From positions 5,674,001 to 5,738,000 of the forward strand of contig JAYKKT010000064.1 of NCBI GenBank assembly GCA_036023115.1: a DNA stretch of 64,000 nucleotides, given 5' to 3'. The position numbers were made by a program, and so were the translations under genes. Below are positions 12,191 through 23,944 of the stretch, in pieces. The stretch is from Brasenia schreberi. Its lineage: Eukaryota > Streptophyta > Magnoliopsida > Nymphaeales > Cabombaceae. Position 1 is the stretch's first letter; the number at the start of each line of letters is the position of its first letter. The notes under the pieces are model-generated. The model searched no databases, was not told the DNA's origin, and saw only the letters and a program-made list of their open reading frames with translations.

Positions 12191-13396
12191 CATGCCGTAT
12201 AGGCGGACGCACTGCCAGTAGGGTTTCCTCTTCGCCCCGTTCCCGCGCCTCCCCTCGTGGTCGCACACCAGAAACAACTCGTCCACAAGACAAACGGCCT
12301 TGCTCCTCACCATCTCCTCCACCACCTCCAACGACTCATCGACCCCTCCGACTTCCATCTTCATCACCACGAAATCATCTTTCGACACGTGGTGGTGCAA
12401 CCAGTCTGAGAGTCCGATGGGCCCCGTATCAACCTTGCCTTTTCTTGTCCATGTCACCACCGGGGTGTAATTACCCGCCACGTCACCATGTAGCGCGTAA
12501 ACGTCGAAATCCTGGCCGTTAGTCGGGTAGTTTTGCCGAAACCACTCGCTGATGCCGGCTGTCCGGCGAACGTGGTCGACCTCCACGTAAACGTGGCCGC
12601 TGTAGTTTTTGAGATTGTCTGCCGTAAGCTGTGGTAGATACTTGACACGGTTCAGGTACTCGCCGGATTCGACGAAGGTGCCGCGGGGCGCCTCGAGGAG
12701 GAGATCTTCCAGATCACGGATAGCATTCCGTTTCGCGTCCGAAATCGCACAGAAGTTAATCATCGGCTCGACGGATCCTGCATTCTTGCTGCTGGCACTC
12801 ATCTTTCGTATCGCGACGATCGTGTGCATTTCAGGGACATGAAACCGGCGGAGATAGACGATTTTGTAATTCGGCTGGATGCTGCGAATGTAAGTTCCGG
12901 TGCCGAACCGGAGTGCCGCAACGCCACCCACCCGGAGAACCCGATTGATGAACGGCAAGGAGTGAAAGCCGTTAGCGGCGAAAGCGAAGTCGACAGTCCC
13001 ATCAGGGATGGATTTACCGGTATCAATACTCTCGTCGACCACGTCAAGAGGCGGCACGACCCCGCCGTCGATCAGCGCCCGGATCTCGGTGACGTCCGGT
13101 GATCCGCCAATAAAAACCGCATACTCTCCCACGGTAAGCAAATGCTTGTTGAGCATATCGCGAAACACGATCCGGTGAAGATCTTCCCGCGGAGGTTCCA
13201 CGCCGGCCCCGGAGGTTGCTCCGTAGTCAAACAATTTCTGGATTCCATGGAGCCAGGGGATGAGGAGGAGAGCGCCCGCAAGGAAAAGAGATCTGGCCAA
13301 GAGCCTCAGCACTCTGCGATCGGGAATGACAATGATGAATCTATTGCAATGGTTCCTGCGGTCTAGGGTTTTCCCAACCCCGGCATTAGCATCCAT
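12149..13396 (-). CDS. Membrane-anchored methyltransferase-like protein, single exon
   Basis: Intact frame of 415 residues starting MDANAGVGK. An upstream in-frame methionine would add 54 residues of F/S-rich, unconserved sequence, so the internal start is preferred. A hydrophobic segment at residues 30-50 (ARSLFLAGALLLIPWL) suggests a type II membrane anchor, as in Golgi/ER plant proteins. Residues 90-165 resemble a SAM-methyltransferase core (TVDFAFAANGF, NRVLRVGGVAALRFG), but the glycine-rich SAM loop is weak (FIGGSPD). Residues 265-415 resemble an FkbM-like domain (DWLHHHVSKDDFVVMKMEVG, KAVCLVDELFLVC), ending RKGGVAVHQWWG, the C-terminal signature I associate with uncharacterised Arabidopsis methyltransferase-like proteins. 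Substrate is unknown. GC-rich. Its last codons seed the 95-bp tandem repeat just downstream. Confidence 0.8.
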   Translation of the reverse strand: MDANAGVGKTLDRRNHCNRFIIVIPDRRVLRLLARSLFLAGALLLIPWLHGIQKLFDYGATSGAGVEPPREDLHRIVFRDMLNKHLLTVGEYAVFIGGSPDVTEIRALIDGGVVPPLDVVDESIDTGKSIPDGTVDFAFAANGFHSLPFINRVLRVGGVAALRFGTGTYIRSIQPNYKIVYLRRFHVPEMHTIVAIRKMSASSKNAGSVEPMINFCAISDAKRNAIRDLEDLLLEAPRGTFVESGEYLNRVKYLPQLTADNLKNYSGHVYVEVDHVRRTAGISEWFRQNYPTNGQDFDVYALHGDVAGNYTPVVTWTRKGKVDTGPIGLSDWLHHHVSKDDFVVMKMEVGGVDESLEVVEEMVRSKAVCLVDELFLVCDHEGRRGNGAKRKPYWQCVRLYGMLRKGGVAVHQWWG

Positions 13397-15830
13397 CTCG
13401 GAATCAAAATCCAACGGACGCCTCTCGAAATCGATCGGAAAGAACGAGAGAGACAGAGCCGATATAGAAACACAGCAAGCGTGATCGGAGAAACAGCCGA
13501 AAAAGAAGAAAGAGGCCGGATTAACGAGTGCAGAAACGGGCGGCGGTGTGATTCCCACCCACCAGTTCCAGACCAGTCGGCATTGATCGAAGGTGGACGA
13601 GCATTGCTTAACCCCGTCCGCCTCGATTGGAAATTCTATGCTCAGACGACTAAAATAGAGGAGAAAAGCGGACTTCTTTAGGGGAAGATAACTACTAGAT
13701 AGATTTAAACGGAGAAGATAGACTCAAAACAAAAAGATTAATATTTTTACAACAATATTTTCAAAAGCAAGATAAAAAGAGTCTTATCTGCATAAATATT
13801 TATAAATATTTTTGATGTATTTAATATTTTTATATAGATGGTATAAATTTAAATCAAATGTATGGTATTGTAAAATAATTCAAATCTCTATCGCCAATCT
13901 CAAAAATCAAACAATCAAAATATTTGTGAAATATTATGTATCAAACACCCTTATGCAACCAAGACTCAATGTAAAGAGTAGCGATGTCAAAATGGGTCTG
14001 GCTTGGAGGGTCGACTAGACCTAGCCTTGGAAAACTGTAGAGTATGGCCAAACATTTTAGGCCCATTAATGGAGCTCAATCGAGATGCTCGGCATGGTCC
14101 AAAAGATCAAATGTTATATATATATATATATATATATAATAAAAGTATATATATATAAAGAGAGAGACAAAGAGAGAGTGTGTGTCTTAACTCAATAATG
14201 TTGTTTGGTGTATAATCTTGTATTGTTTGATCTTTGAAATTGATGGTAAAGATTTGAATCACTTTGCATTTAATTAACTGTAAAATAACAAGACACAATG
14301 ATACATTTGATTTAAATCTCTTATGCACCAAACAACATTATGGTGTTAAGACTCTCTCTACCTCACCTGCGTTGGTGGTCGACTCATAAGGCCAAGGTCA
14401 TGAATTTAATACGGATGGGCTCCTGAATTTTATCAAGAAAAAGAAGTAACAATATGGAACTTTAATAAGTGTCAACCTATCTTTCACACACACATAATAG
14501 TAAATGCATATACCCGACCCATCTAGTATGAAAAAAGGCTTAGTTGTTGTTATAGTTAAATCATTCATTTTAAAGATCGCATGATTGAGATAATAATGTT
14601 GATTTAAGCGAGGTTTGAGCCTTTATCCCATTATACATATATAGAGAGAGATAGTGATAAAGCATAATGTATTTCATTGCATAATCTTGTGATCTTTGAG
14701 ATGAAAGATTGAGATCATACAACAAAAAACATCTAGGTGTATTAAATGCAAAGTATAAAAATATGATGGTTAATGTAATTCTCTATCATTGTTCATGATA
14801 ATCGAATGCTAGATATGTTTATCAAAAATTATGCACCGAAAGACAATATACATTATCATTCTCTCTCTCTCTCTCCTATAAATACTTATGTATATATAAT
14901 GTAAGATGCATATTTTATAAATATAAATATATAAACATTCATAAATATAAACATTGTAGGTTGGACCTAAGGTAACTTGGATCCTACCCGATCTTTTTTG
15001 GATCACTTTTTAGCAACCCGGACCAACATGTAACATAACCCCATGAATATTAAGAGGGAGAATGAACACATGCGCACGTGTGTACTCATAGATATGCTAA
15101 CCATGTTTATAGATTTAAAGTATCATAAATCCTAATATTTAAAAAAATGTAAAGAAACTTAGGATTAAAAGAAGAAACTACCATACATTTGATAAGGAAA
15201 TAACATGAGTATTAAAACAAAGTTCAAGGAAAAGCTTAAAAAAAATGTTCAAGCATAAGTGAAAATGGGAGTTTCTAATTAAGTAGGGTCACAATTTTAG
15301 ATACACCAAACAACCTAACCGAAAAGATTGTGCCCTTGTCTGGGTTTAGACACTTGGGCTGAGCCTCTCAAAGGTGACCCAATAAAAATTGGGTCAGATT
15401 TGACTGAACCCAAAACCCAAATCTGACTCAAAAGATATATGTATGCACATTACATATGAACCCATATACCATATAAATAATACATACATATATCTGTGTG
15501 TATATATAAGTTGTCTCCTCTACTGCCATTGTATATAATCCCACTACTTAAACCATATATATGTTGCCGTCCTCTACTACCTTCTAGTGGCGACCAAGGA
15601 GATGGATCTGCAAATGTACCTCGCATACATGATATCATGGTCTGTATACCAGACGGCATGAGAGAAGGGGCTTGTGCTTTTGGTGAAAGACTTTTGAGGA
15701 TGTGGGAAGTGGACCAGAAGCTAATCTTAATATCCAGTTCGTCTGCGCATTGGAAGGGTGGGGTAGGCTTGCATTACTAATTTTTGTATACGTGGAACAT
15801 TGTTCGTACGGGGAGTTATGCTTGTTAAAC

Positions 15831-15995
15831 AGCATAAATGAACAAATGTTGTTAGCTTATTTAAGAATAACTAAAATATATGCAGGTTAATATATATACA
15901 TATATATATATACATATATATATATATACATATATATATAGCACAAATGAACAAATGTTGTTAGCTTATGTAAGAATAACTAAAATATATGCAGG

Positions 15996-16026
<31 letters not shown>
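15831..16026. repeat. 109-bp-offset direct duplication with TA tracts
   Basis: The block starting agcataaatgaacaaatg at 15831 recurs at 15940 with few changes, running through atatgcaggttaatatat. Each copy ends in a long interrupted TA tract. Confidence 0.85.
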
Positions 16027-16030
<4 letters not shown>

Positions 16031-18345
16031 ACTTGATATATTCTAGCATAATTAAGTATTAGTATATTCAAACAAATTTTTACCATCTATCTTTTACAAT
16101 GAATGGTTGAGATTTAAACTTAAAAAATAATATATATACCTTTTGTAAGAATTTAATTCATATTTACACTTTTATTTTTTAAATTCAAATTTAAACTACC
16201 CATCACAAAAGATGAATAGTTGAAATTTGTTTGAATAAGATAACACTTATGTGTGCAATCTATATTAGTCTCTCTCTCTCTCGCTATATATATATATATA
16301 TATATATATACTTAGATGCTCCATGAGTACTACCCTAGACATCAATTTGTTATGCTCACATTATTAGGCAAGCCGATAGGTGTCAATAGATAAGTAGTTT
16401 AGACAAGCTCCGATGAAAAAGGTAAGTTGGGCTCCGGTCTCATTGATAAGGCCTAAAATAGGTTTTGACATTTGTTTAATTCACACCACACCCAACACAA
16501 CAAACGAGAGTAAAAGCAACAAAGGCATTAAAGACATAAGGCAAATGCTTTATAGATAGTACAAAGGAGTACATGGTCCCAACACATTACACTCATAAGT
16601 TAAGGGCTAAAGAGGGTTTTATAAAGGAGGTGACGCTAGGCTAATAACGTGCTCATGATGAAAGGGTTACGAATTGTTGTATCAAGCCCAATCAATGGCC
16701 TAGACATGTGCAAGAAAAAATGGAAATTCTTTTATATTTTTAAAATATAAAAACAAGTACATCGCCATTTCTATACACATGACCGTTGATTAGTCTTGAC
16801 AGTTCAACATAACATGAACCTAGTCCAACTTCTGTTGGCTGCTTCCAGTGGACGTACAACTAACCAAAGGTGCCTAAACCCCACAATGGGCCCAATTTTT
16901 TTGGGTCCTCTTTTTGGAGGTAGCTTAAGTATAACAGGGGAGAAAGCTTTGGAATGCATCATAGGGGAGAAAGGAATAGAAAAGGGGTGTGGATATCGAT
17001 TGTCTCGATCAATAGCCATCAAACAATAACAACTACGCCTTTTCTAATACTAGATGGGATTTGGTATACATGGACATGGCTGGTTCCTAATCGGTCCGGT
17101 GATTCTGACCGAAACCAAACCAGGTCAAGAACCTGCTGAGCTCCAAATCGAAACCGAAACCAGACTCAAAACCGAGGATCACTTGGTTAAATTCCGTTTT
17201 CACCTTTTATAAAATCTAACATCATATCGTTTATAATTTGTGCATAAGTTTTTTGTTATGAATAATAACCGGTAAGGGTTTGCCCGATCCGGCTTGCCTT
17301 TAAAGAACTTCTACTCTAAGTGAAGAACTCACACTTTATAACCTTAACTTTTTGACTTTAGGGATCTGACCCGGACTTGCTGGCTAAATGGGTCAACTTT
17401 TCTTTATCAGAAGGGACAAAAAATTTCCTCCTTGTAGTTACAAACTGGGTCAGAGATTCCACTATAGATCCAAATTTGAAGTTCATGCCCATTTAGGTTA
17501 TTTTTTTCTTTTTGAAATAAATAGTTTTTTTAAAAAAGATCGATACATTAAGTTGATGAAAGATTAACTTCTTAAAATGTGACTTTGAAGCCAATCAATA
17601 TCCACTCCCACTCTTTCATTTGAGCAAACACTAAAATCAAGTAGGGCATGTTTGGCCAATCAATCTCGCCAAGACTTGATTTGAGTTGTGGGAAAATCAA
17701 TATTATGATTCTATTCACTTTTTCTGGTCACTTCAGTTGTAAATCAGGTTGATTCACTTCATTGGTTTCATTTAGTTCCTCTTTCTTTCTCTTCTTCTTC
17801 TTCTTCTTCGAGCTATTAATGGTAACATATGGCCTACGAGACTGTCGAATTCGGTAACCTTTGCCTTGTATTTACTTGTAATGGTTTTTGAGGGCCGAAT
17901 GGTGGCTAACGGGAAGCACATATCAATCAGTGGCGGAGCTAGCCGGGGGCGGATGGAGGGAGCCACCTCATCCATAATCCAGTTCAATTGAAAAAATCAA
18001 CCCATGCGGCGAGTGGCGCATCTAAAAGATCTTGAGAGGGTAAGTACCCCAAGAAATGTTTTGGGTTGGGTTGAACTATGTACTATTAGCTATGAATTCA
18101 GCTGCAGGTTCTACATCTTTTATTAAATTTCGAAAGTTTTGGTGGTGCAGACGGCCCACCTCAGCTCAATCTAGATCTATCATACCACTGCAGTGTGGTC
18201 TAAATTTTCTAAAAATTATATGGATTCCTCATCCTGAATTTCTCAACTTATTTTGGCCTCGCTCGGAAAAGTTTTGTAAGTAGATCGCTTATGTGAACAC
18301 TCTCAATTTTGGGTCTAATTGGTGTTGTCTTTGTCGCATTGTATT

Positions 18346-18460
18346 GAGAGCGTTAGCTCAACGGCGGAGTGCTTTAGCACGGTTGCTGCTGGTGGGGAGT
18401 TCGATTATGAGAAATTGCATGTGTATTAGGTTTTGGCCTCCTCTAGTAAAAAAAAAAAAA
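18346..18460 (+). mobile_element. tRNA-derived SINE, family 1
   Basis: A box A-like GTTAGCTCAACGG and a box B-like GGGGAGTTCGATTATG, about 45 bp apart, give a tRNA-derived head. The element then has GCATGTGTATTAGG, TTTTGGCCTCC and a 13-nt A tail at 18448-18460. It is the best-preserved copy with a tail. Confidence 0.75.
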
Positions 18461-19654
18461 GTCTCCAAGGCAATCTTACCCGAGAGTTTTGTCATGATCT
18501 ATTCCAGCTTCCTGAACAACAAAAGAAATCGCAAGATACTTTGGAGCAAAATCTCCGCCGTCCATTTTGATGATGTACAACTGAGGTGGCATAATAACGA
18601 CTATTATGATGGGGGCATACTTTTGTGTGAATAGAATGAAAAGTAACGTCGAACGGAAGGTGGCGGTTACATACGCACTTTATCCTTGCTTTTGTGATTC
18701 GAGATACTGTTCTGGGTCGGGTTCAGGTCGACCCGACTACAGCCCCATCTATATGTATACTATATGTAACTATAATTATAACTACAATGATATAAATAAA
18801 TAAATATATGAGATCGTTTTTCGTGTTCAATTGAGCACAGTGTTTAATCGTTTATTCGATATCAACCACCACTCCATCACCTTCCATTATTTCTTCTCTC
18901 TTTCTCTATATTGTGTGTGCAAGTATAATATTATATATGTATTATATAAATATATGTGTATGTACACTTTTATAAATATACGATACAAATATTCTCGTTT
19001 GGGCTTGGGTTGGATCTGGGTCAACTTGGATCTGACTTGAGTTTTGTTGGGTCACTTTTGAATGACCCATACCAAACGAGGGGTGTTGAAACTCCGACAT
19101 AAAGACAAATATTTTCATGTTGGTTTGGAGTCTAAAATTGCCATTCTTGTGCTTAGATACACCCGGTATAAGCAACGACTTAGCCTAAATTCAGATCCAA
19201 ATCCAAATCCAAATACATGAACCAAAACAAGAACTCTTGGTTTCATTTCCTGCATGTGCCGCATCTGGAGCGGCATGGCTCATAGCCTAACTCAGACTTG
19301 CCAAGATGAAAAAGTTAATTGACTAACACATTACATAATGTGGAACACAACCATGACTAAGAATCTATGTGGCTAACCCCATTTAGTGTGGAAGAAGGCT
19401 TGACTTTTATAGTCTTCATCAACTTAAACGCGAAAATCACGACATAAATATTAGATAAGTACGTGTGTCTGCGTGTCTTGAATTATGGACACAAAAGCCT
19501 ATCTCGATGTCATCGATATAAACAAGATTATATCAATAGCTAATAATATTGAACACAACCACATGTAATTGACCTTAGTTTATAAGCATTATATTGTTAG
19601 CTACTAAGATAAAAATATTGTGAAGAAGGCATTGTTAAGCCTGAAAATTGCAAT

Positions 19655-20039
19655 TAAGGGTGTAAGTGAACCGAGCTGCTCGTGGTCTACTTGAACTTCA
19701 TTCAAGGAAAACTGGAACTTGACTCAATCTATTCGAGCTCAAGAGGAACTCGAGTTACTTGCAACCCGAGCTCAAGCTTGCCAGTATCGGCTCAAGAAGT
19801 TGGTGAGCGTAATAAAGCTTTATAATATTAAGAAAAAATAAATTGAGATTTAAAAGTTTTTTGTTTTTGAGTTGACGCACTGAGCTGAATCGAGCCAATC
19901 TTCAACGCACCGAGCTCAAGTGGTTCGAACATAACTCCAGCTCGAGATTGAACCCGGAGAGCGAACCATGTTAGAGCGAGCATTTTCTTAACGGGTTTGG
20001 TCGAGCTTTTCTGTTCTTTAGGCTCGACTACACCCCCTA
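19655..20039. mobile_element. hAT MITE with perfect 8-bp TSD
   Basis: The 385-bp element begins TAAGGGTGTAAGTGAACCG and ends with the imperfect inverted repeat GGCTCGACTACACCCCCTA. It is flanked by the 8-bp direct repeat attgcaat at 19647-19654 and 20040-20047, as expected for hAT insertion. No coding capacity. The element at 55844 and the fragment at 7304 belong to the same family. Confidence 0.85.
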
Positions 20040-22068
20040 ATTGCAATATGCATGTTAAAGAAACGCGTGTCATTGTGTCAGATTATAGACACGACACGCA
20101 TACGTATCATGTCCCGGTGTTCGGGGAGAGCGGCGACTCATGTCGGTGAATATTTCGCGTTCAACGGGGCGATGACGGAAGCTCCCTTCGGTGACGCAAG
20201 ACGGACGAAATTCCTTATTTTTCTCACCCACGACCTTCTCCCTTTCCTTCCATCGCCAATCGCCGATCAAAAAACCCCCGGATACGCCGGCCGTACCGTG
20301 AAATCTATGTTTCTTTGGGTTCCGATCGAGTCACAGCCGGCGATCGCGGCATCTTGGATGCATTTACGGCTCGTTAAATGCCGGGAGGCGGATATCTAGC
20401 GCTTCCCGAATTCTTTCTCCTCGTCATCGTCGTTCCTGCCGTCACTTTCTTCGTTCGACGCAAGTGGAGGCTCGCCCAGTCTCGCAAACGGGAGATTAGG
20501 CGTCTCCTGATTCTTGCCTCGCAAGAATCCGCCCGCGCCGAGCTCGAGGCCACACTTCAGTACTCCTATTCGTCGCCGTTGCCGCCAGCGCCAGTGCGAT
20601 CGCCATCGTCGTCCTCCTTCTCTGCCGGTAACGTCGTGTCTGGCGTACCTCCGCAGCAGTATTGCGCCGTCTGCTACTTGCCCACTACCACTCGGTGCTC
20701 CAGATGCAAGGCCGTTAGATACTGGTGCGTGCTTTCCTCGATTATCTCTCCATTTGGTTATGTTCTGTACAATTATTTGTCATTTATTCATTTTGACCGT
20801 TCCATCGCGCTTGTGTGTGCGTGTACCGACTTGGTTTTATAGGAATTGGGAACATGTTGGCCGTGGATCCTTGAAGAATATGTGAAAAATTAAGGGGGTT
20901 CTGTCTTGTTGTTGTCTCGGCCGTGAGTCGAATTGGAGTGTCAGGTTGTGGCTTTTCGGAGTAAACGTATGAAACGTGTGGTCATGATGGAGAATTATAG
21001 ATGGTTCAGAACGACAACGTATGAAACGTGTGGCTTTTCGGAGTAAACGTATGGAACGTGTGGCTTTTGTCACAACGTTACTTTAGGACCTGTGTGAGTG
21101 ATGCGTATGATATATGATGGAAGTATGAGTCTCATGAGACACCAAAGAGGGTAAGATTTGTTTTGCAAAATGCCGGAGGAGAATTATAGATGGTTCAGGA
21201 CGACATCTTGTTCCATCTTTCGATAACATATGGTACATTCTTCGGTTATCTATTGAAATAGGAATTGGATCTACAAGGAATAGAAATGCCCAACATCATA
21301 TGAGTTTTCTTGAATTGCTTCGCTTCTTTGTCTCACAAACACTTAAAAGATGCACTCTCTTGTGTTTGATTTTATCAGCACTTCAAGAGTTTCCTTTTGT
21401 TGACGATAAACTAATGGAGATGATCCGCTGGCTCATCTATCTTGATAACGTATATCGAAGTAGTGGAGTGAACAGTTTATGTGGATTCAGTCACATTTAG
21501 ACGGGAACCTGTCTTTCTCTAGCTTCTCTTTGTTAATAGAGAATGCATTTGTGTTTTTGCATTCTACTGGAGATGATCCGCTGGCTTAAAAGAATGATCT
21601 TGTGTTCGTCTTTTCCTGCACCTACTCCATTTACCTATCACGTTCATAGTTGTTGGACTGATTCTTTCATATACTTCTTTTAGGAGGTTATAAAGGAGCA
21701 TATGCTTCATACATTTGGTACTGTATTTTCTTTTGTCATCTGAATACTCTAGGCTACATTAAAGTTGATCACCTTCGCTCTGGAACCTAGGACATAAAAT
21801 GAGATTTATCATGATTAGCGTAAGTGGTAGAGATACTTATATGGGTGTGCTTCTTTTTCTCAACAACCAATTCCTGAGTGAGATATTTTGGAGTTCAGTA
21901 CCATGTCCTGAAAGAAGCTTCCATGGCATATTGGACATTTATGTCCACTATCGTTTTTGGGTGAGATTCTAATAGAATACATGACATAGACAATTTTATT
22001 GAACACAAGACTTCCGGCAGTCAACGTAAAACTTTGTCGCACTTATCTACCATGGATTCTACAAATTA

Positions 22069-22143
22069 TGATAGGGCTCTGTGGAAGCAAAGAATCCATG
22101 TAGCCAACCCCATCTAGTATGGGAAAAGGCTTGTTTGTTTGTT
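22069..22143 (+). mobile_element. RTE LINE 3' tail fragment in UBP intron 1
   Basis: Homologous to the last 75 bp or so of the LINE at 59565-61410: GAATCCATGTAGCCAACCCC, then ATCTAGTATGGGAAAAGGC and a (TTGT)n end. Clear target-site repeats were not found. Confidence 0.7.
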
Positions 22144-22174
22144 GATCTACTCATTTATATGCATTGTTCTCATG

Positions 22175-22440
22175 AGGTTTTAGATCGTCCCATAGAGCTG
22201 TTGGCATGCTTTTTCATAGTGCAGATCCTCAACTTATCATATCATCGTACCTAGGCTTCATTTGACCATCTTTTCCATGTGTCCTGACCACGCTAAATGC
22301 TTGCCCTTATTTTATCTTCACTTGATGCCATGCTGACTTTTTCCCTAGTAGTACCACTAGTGTGATGGCAAGTCCTCTTCATTTTCATTTTGCAGCAGAC
22401 ATCTTCTGCACACTCAAATGTGTTCTCTATCTTCTGCACA
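22175..22440 (-). mobile_element. Old RTE LINE fragment, minus strand
   Basis: On the minus strand an open frame contains KMKMKRTCHHTSGT and EDKIRASI. These align in order with the KMRM.RW..HTR and EDKMRE motifs of the RTE C-terminal region seen at 3458-3126. Strongly diverged. It ends just before the second UBP exon. Confidence 0.4.
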
Positions 22441-23579
22441 TTCAAAGAAAATAACCATTCAACAACTTTGCTTTTTGCAGCTCTGATAAGTGTCAGATTG
22501 TTCATTGGCGGCAAGGTCACAAAGATGAATGCTGTCCTCCAACCACATCCATCTTTAATAAAAGAGGTGCAGAGAGCTGCAGTCAAGGAAACGTAAGATT
22601 GGATGGTTTGACACTAAGGGATGATAATGTAGTAAAAGAAAGAGACTGCTCAGCAGAGGTGCTTAGTTTTTCTGTCCAAAACATCAGCTCCAGAGGTCCA
22701 GGCAGTAGGCAAAATAATGATGCTGAACCTCTTGAAGTTTTTCCAGAGAAAGTTAGTGCTGCTATTGACCTCCCTACTGCTTCAGCACCAGTCAGCTACT
22801 CTGAGTGCAGTGTCAACACCAGCCTTTCAACTAATGACCATGACATTGTCCGTGGCACTGCCTCATGTTCGGAATTTCAAGGAGTCATACTGAGTAAAGT
22901 TGCCTCTCAAATGTATGAAAGAATTGCAAATGAAGCAACTGTAGCAGAAGGCTCTACTGATGATACTGACCTAACTAAGGATTCTGTAAATAACAGTGCT
23001 TTGCCATCAGGCAATTTCACCCGAGAAAGAACTAACTCTGTAGGTAAAGTTTCCACATCCGGCTATGCTAATCTTGAGGATAGTGTTACTTTAGAATCTT
23101 AGATCCTTCTGATGGTACTGTTCATTGTTCTGATGTGGCTGGTAAGTTTCACGACTCAAATCGCGAAGGATCTGATGTGCTTCATGGTAGAGATAGATGC
23201 AATATTACTGGATCTTCATCTAGTAATCTGCGTAACATGTCCAGTCATTCTGATTCAGTTTCAATAGCTCGATCTTCTACTCCCAAATCTCATTCTAGTG
23301 ATTACACGCTAAACAAGCATCCTGTGAAAGGCACACGTTATTGGAGCTGCATCATCAAAAAACACGGTAGCAGAACAGGTGATCTACAGGGATTCCATGT
23401 TGAAGGGTCAGGAATATTTAGAACCTTCTTCTAGTACAATTGAGGTTGACAAAATGCTATCCAAACCAAGCATCCAAAGATCAAGATCTGAAGTTCCTTG
23501 CCCCAATCATTTATCATCTAATGATAGAAATTGCTTTGCTTCACCTATCAGTCCTCAAAAGAATAATACCTTTGATGCT

Positions 23580-23944
23580 TGTTAACATGTAATAGGCTTG
23601 TTGGGCCCTTAGGGCTCAGCAGTACCACCTTGAGGGCTCTTTGGGACTGGCCCTCAAGGGCCAGGTGCTCCCAACGGTTGTATTACTAGTCATTGGGACA
23701 TCCCAACGGCTATTCATATAGCTGTTGGGAACTACTGCTCCCTTATTCAATCTTCTATAAATAGAGAAATTTGAGCATAAAATAAATTAGCTTTTGGTGT
23801 ACTCACTTGATTTGTTTGGTATTGTATCTATTTGGTTTGGCTTGTGCACCAAGTGTTTGGTGATTTGATTTGTAGAAGATATTTGTGATAATTGGTGTTT
23901 GGCTTTGTGGATATTACCAACTACATCGTAGTGTTATTTTCACA
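23580..23944 (+). repeat. Copia 5' LTR
   Basis: 365 bp, TG...CA, with a TATAAATA box at 23756-23763. Four of the first 50 aligned positions after CATG differ from the 3' LTR, so the insertion is not recent. Confidence 0.9.

Larger units (their letters stand above)
13397..19646. other. Repeat-rich spacer without supported gene
   Basis: AT-rich DNA with many small elements: a weak SINE family 2 copy near 14360-14450; RTE tail fragments at 14513-14553 (+), 17012-17060 (-) and 19360-19406 (+); a CCGGTT-family MITE fragment near 17066-17190; and TA microsatellites at 14113-14140, 15890-16026 and 16283-16310. At 17932 the sequence agtggcggagctagccgg resembles an hAT terminus. ORFs at 15496-15780 and 16796-17029 show no family motifs. 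Confidence 0.5.

Noticed and set aside
11850..12288. Several minus-strand ORFs containing GKGGVAVHQWWG
   Set aside because: They arise from the 95-bp tandem repeat and the 3' end of the real gene, not from separate genes.
20725..22480. Repeated strings in UBP intron 1 (for example ggagaattatagatggttca at 20987 and 21178; gagatgatccgctggct at 21418 and 21571)
   Set aside because: Short local duplications in an intron without terminal signatures or coding content.
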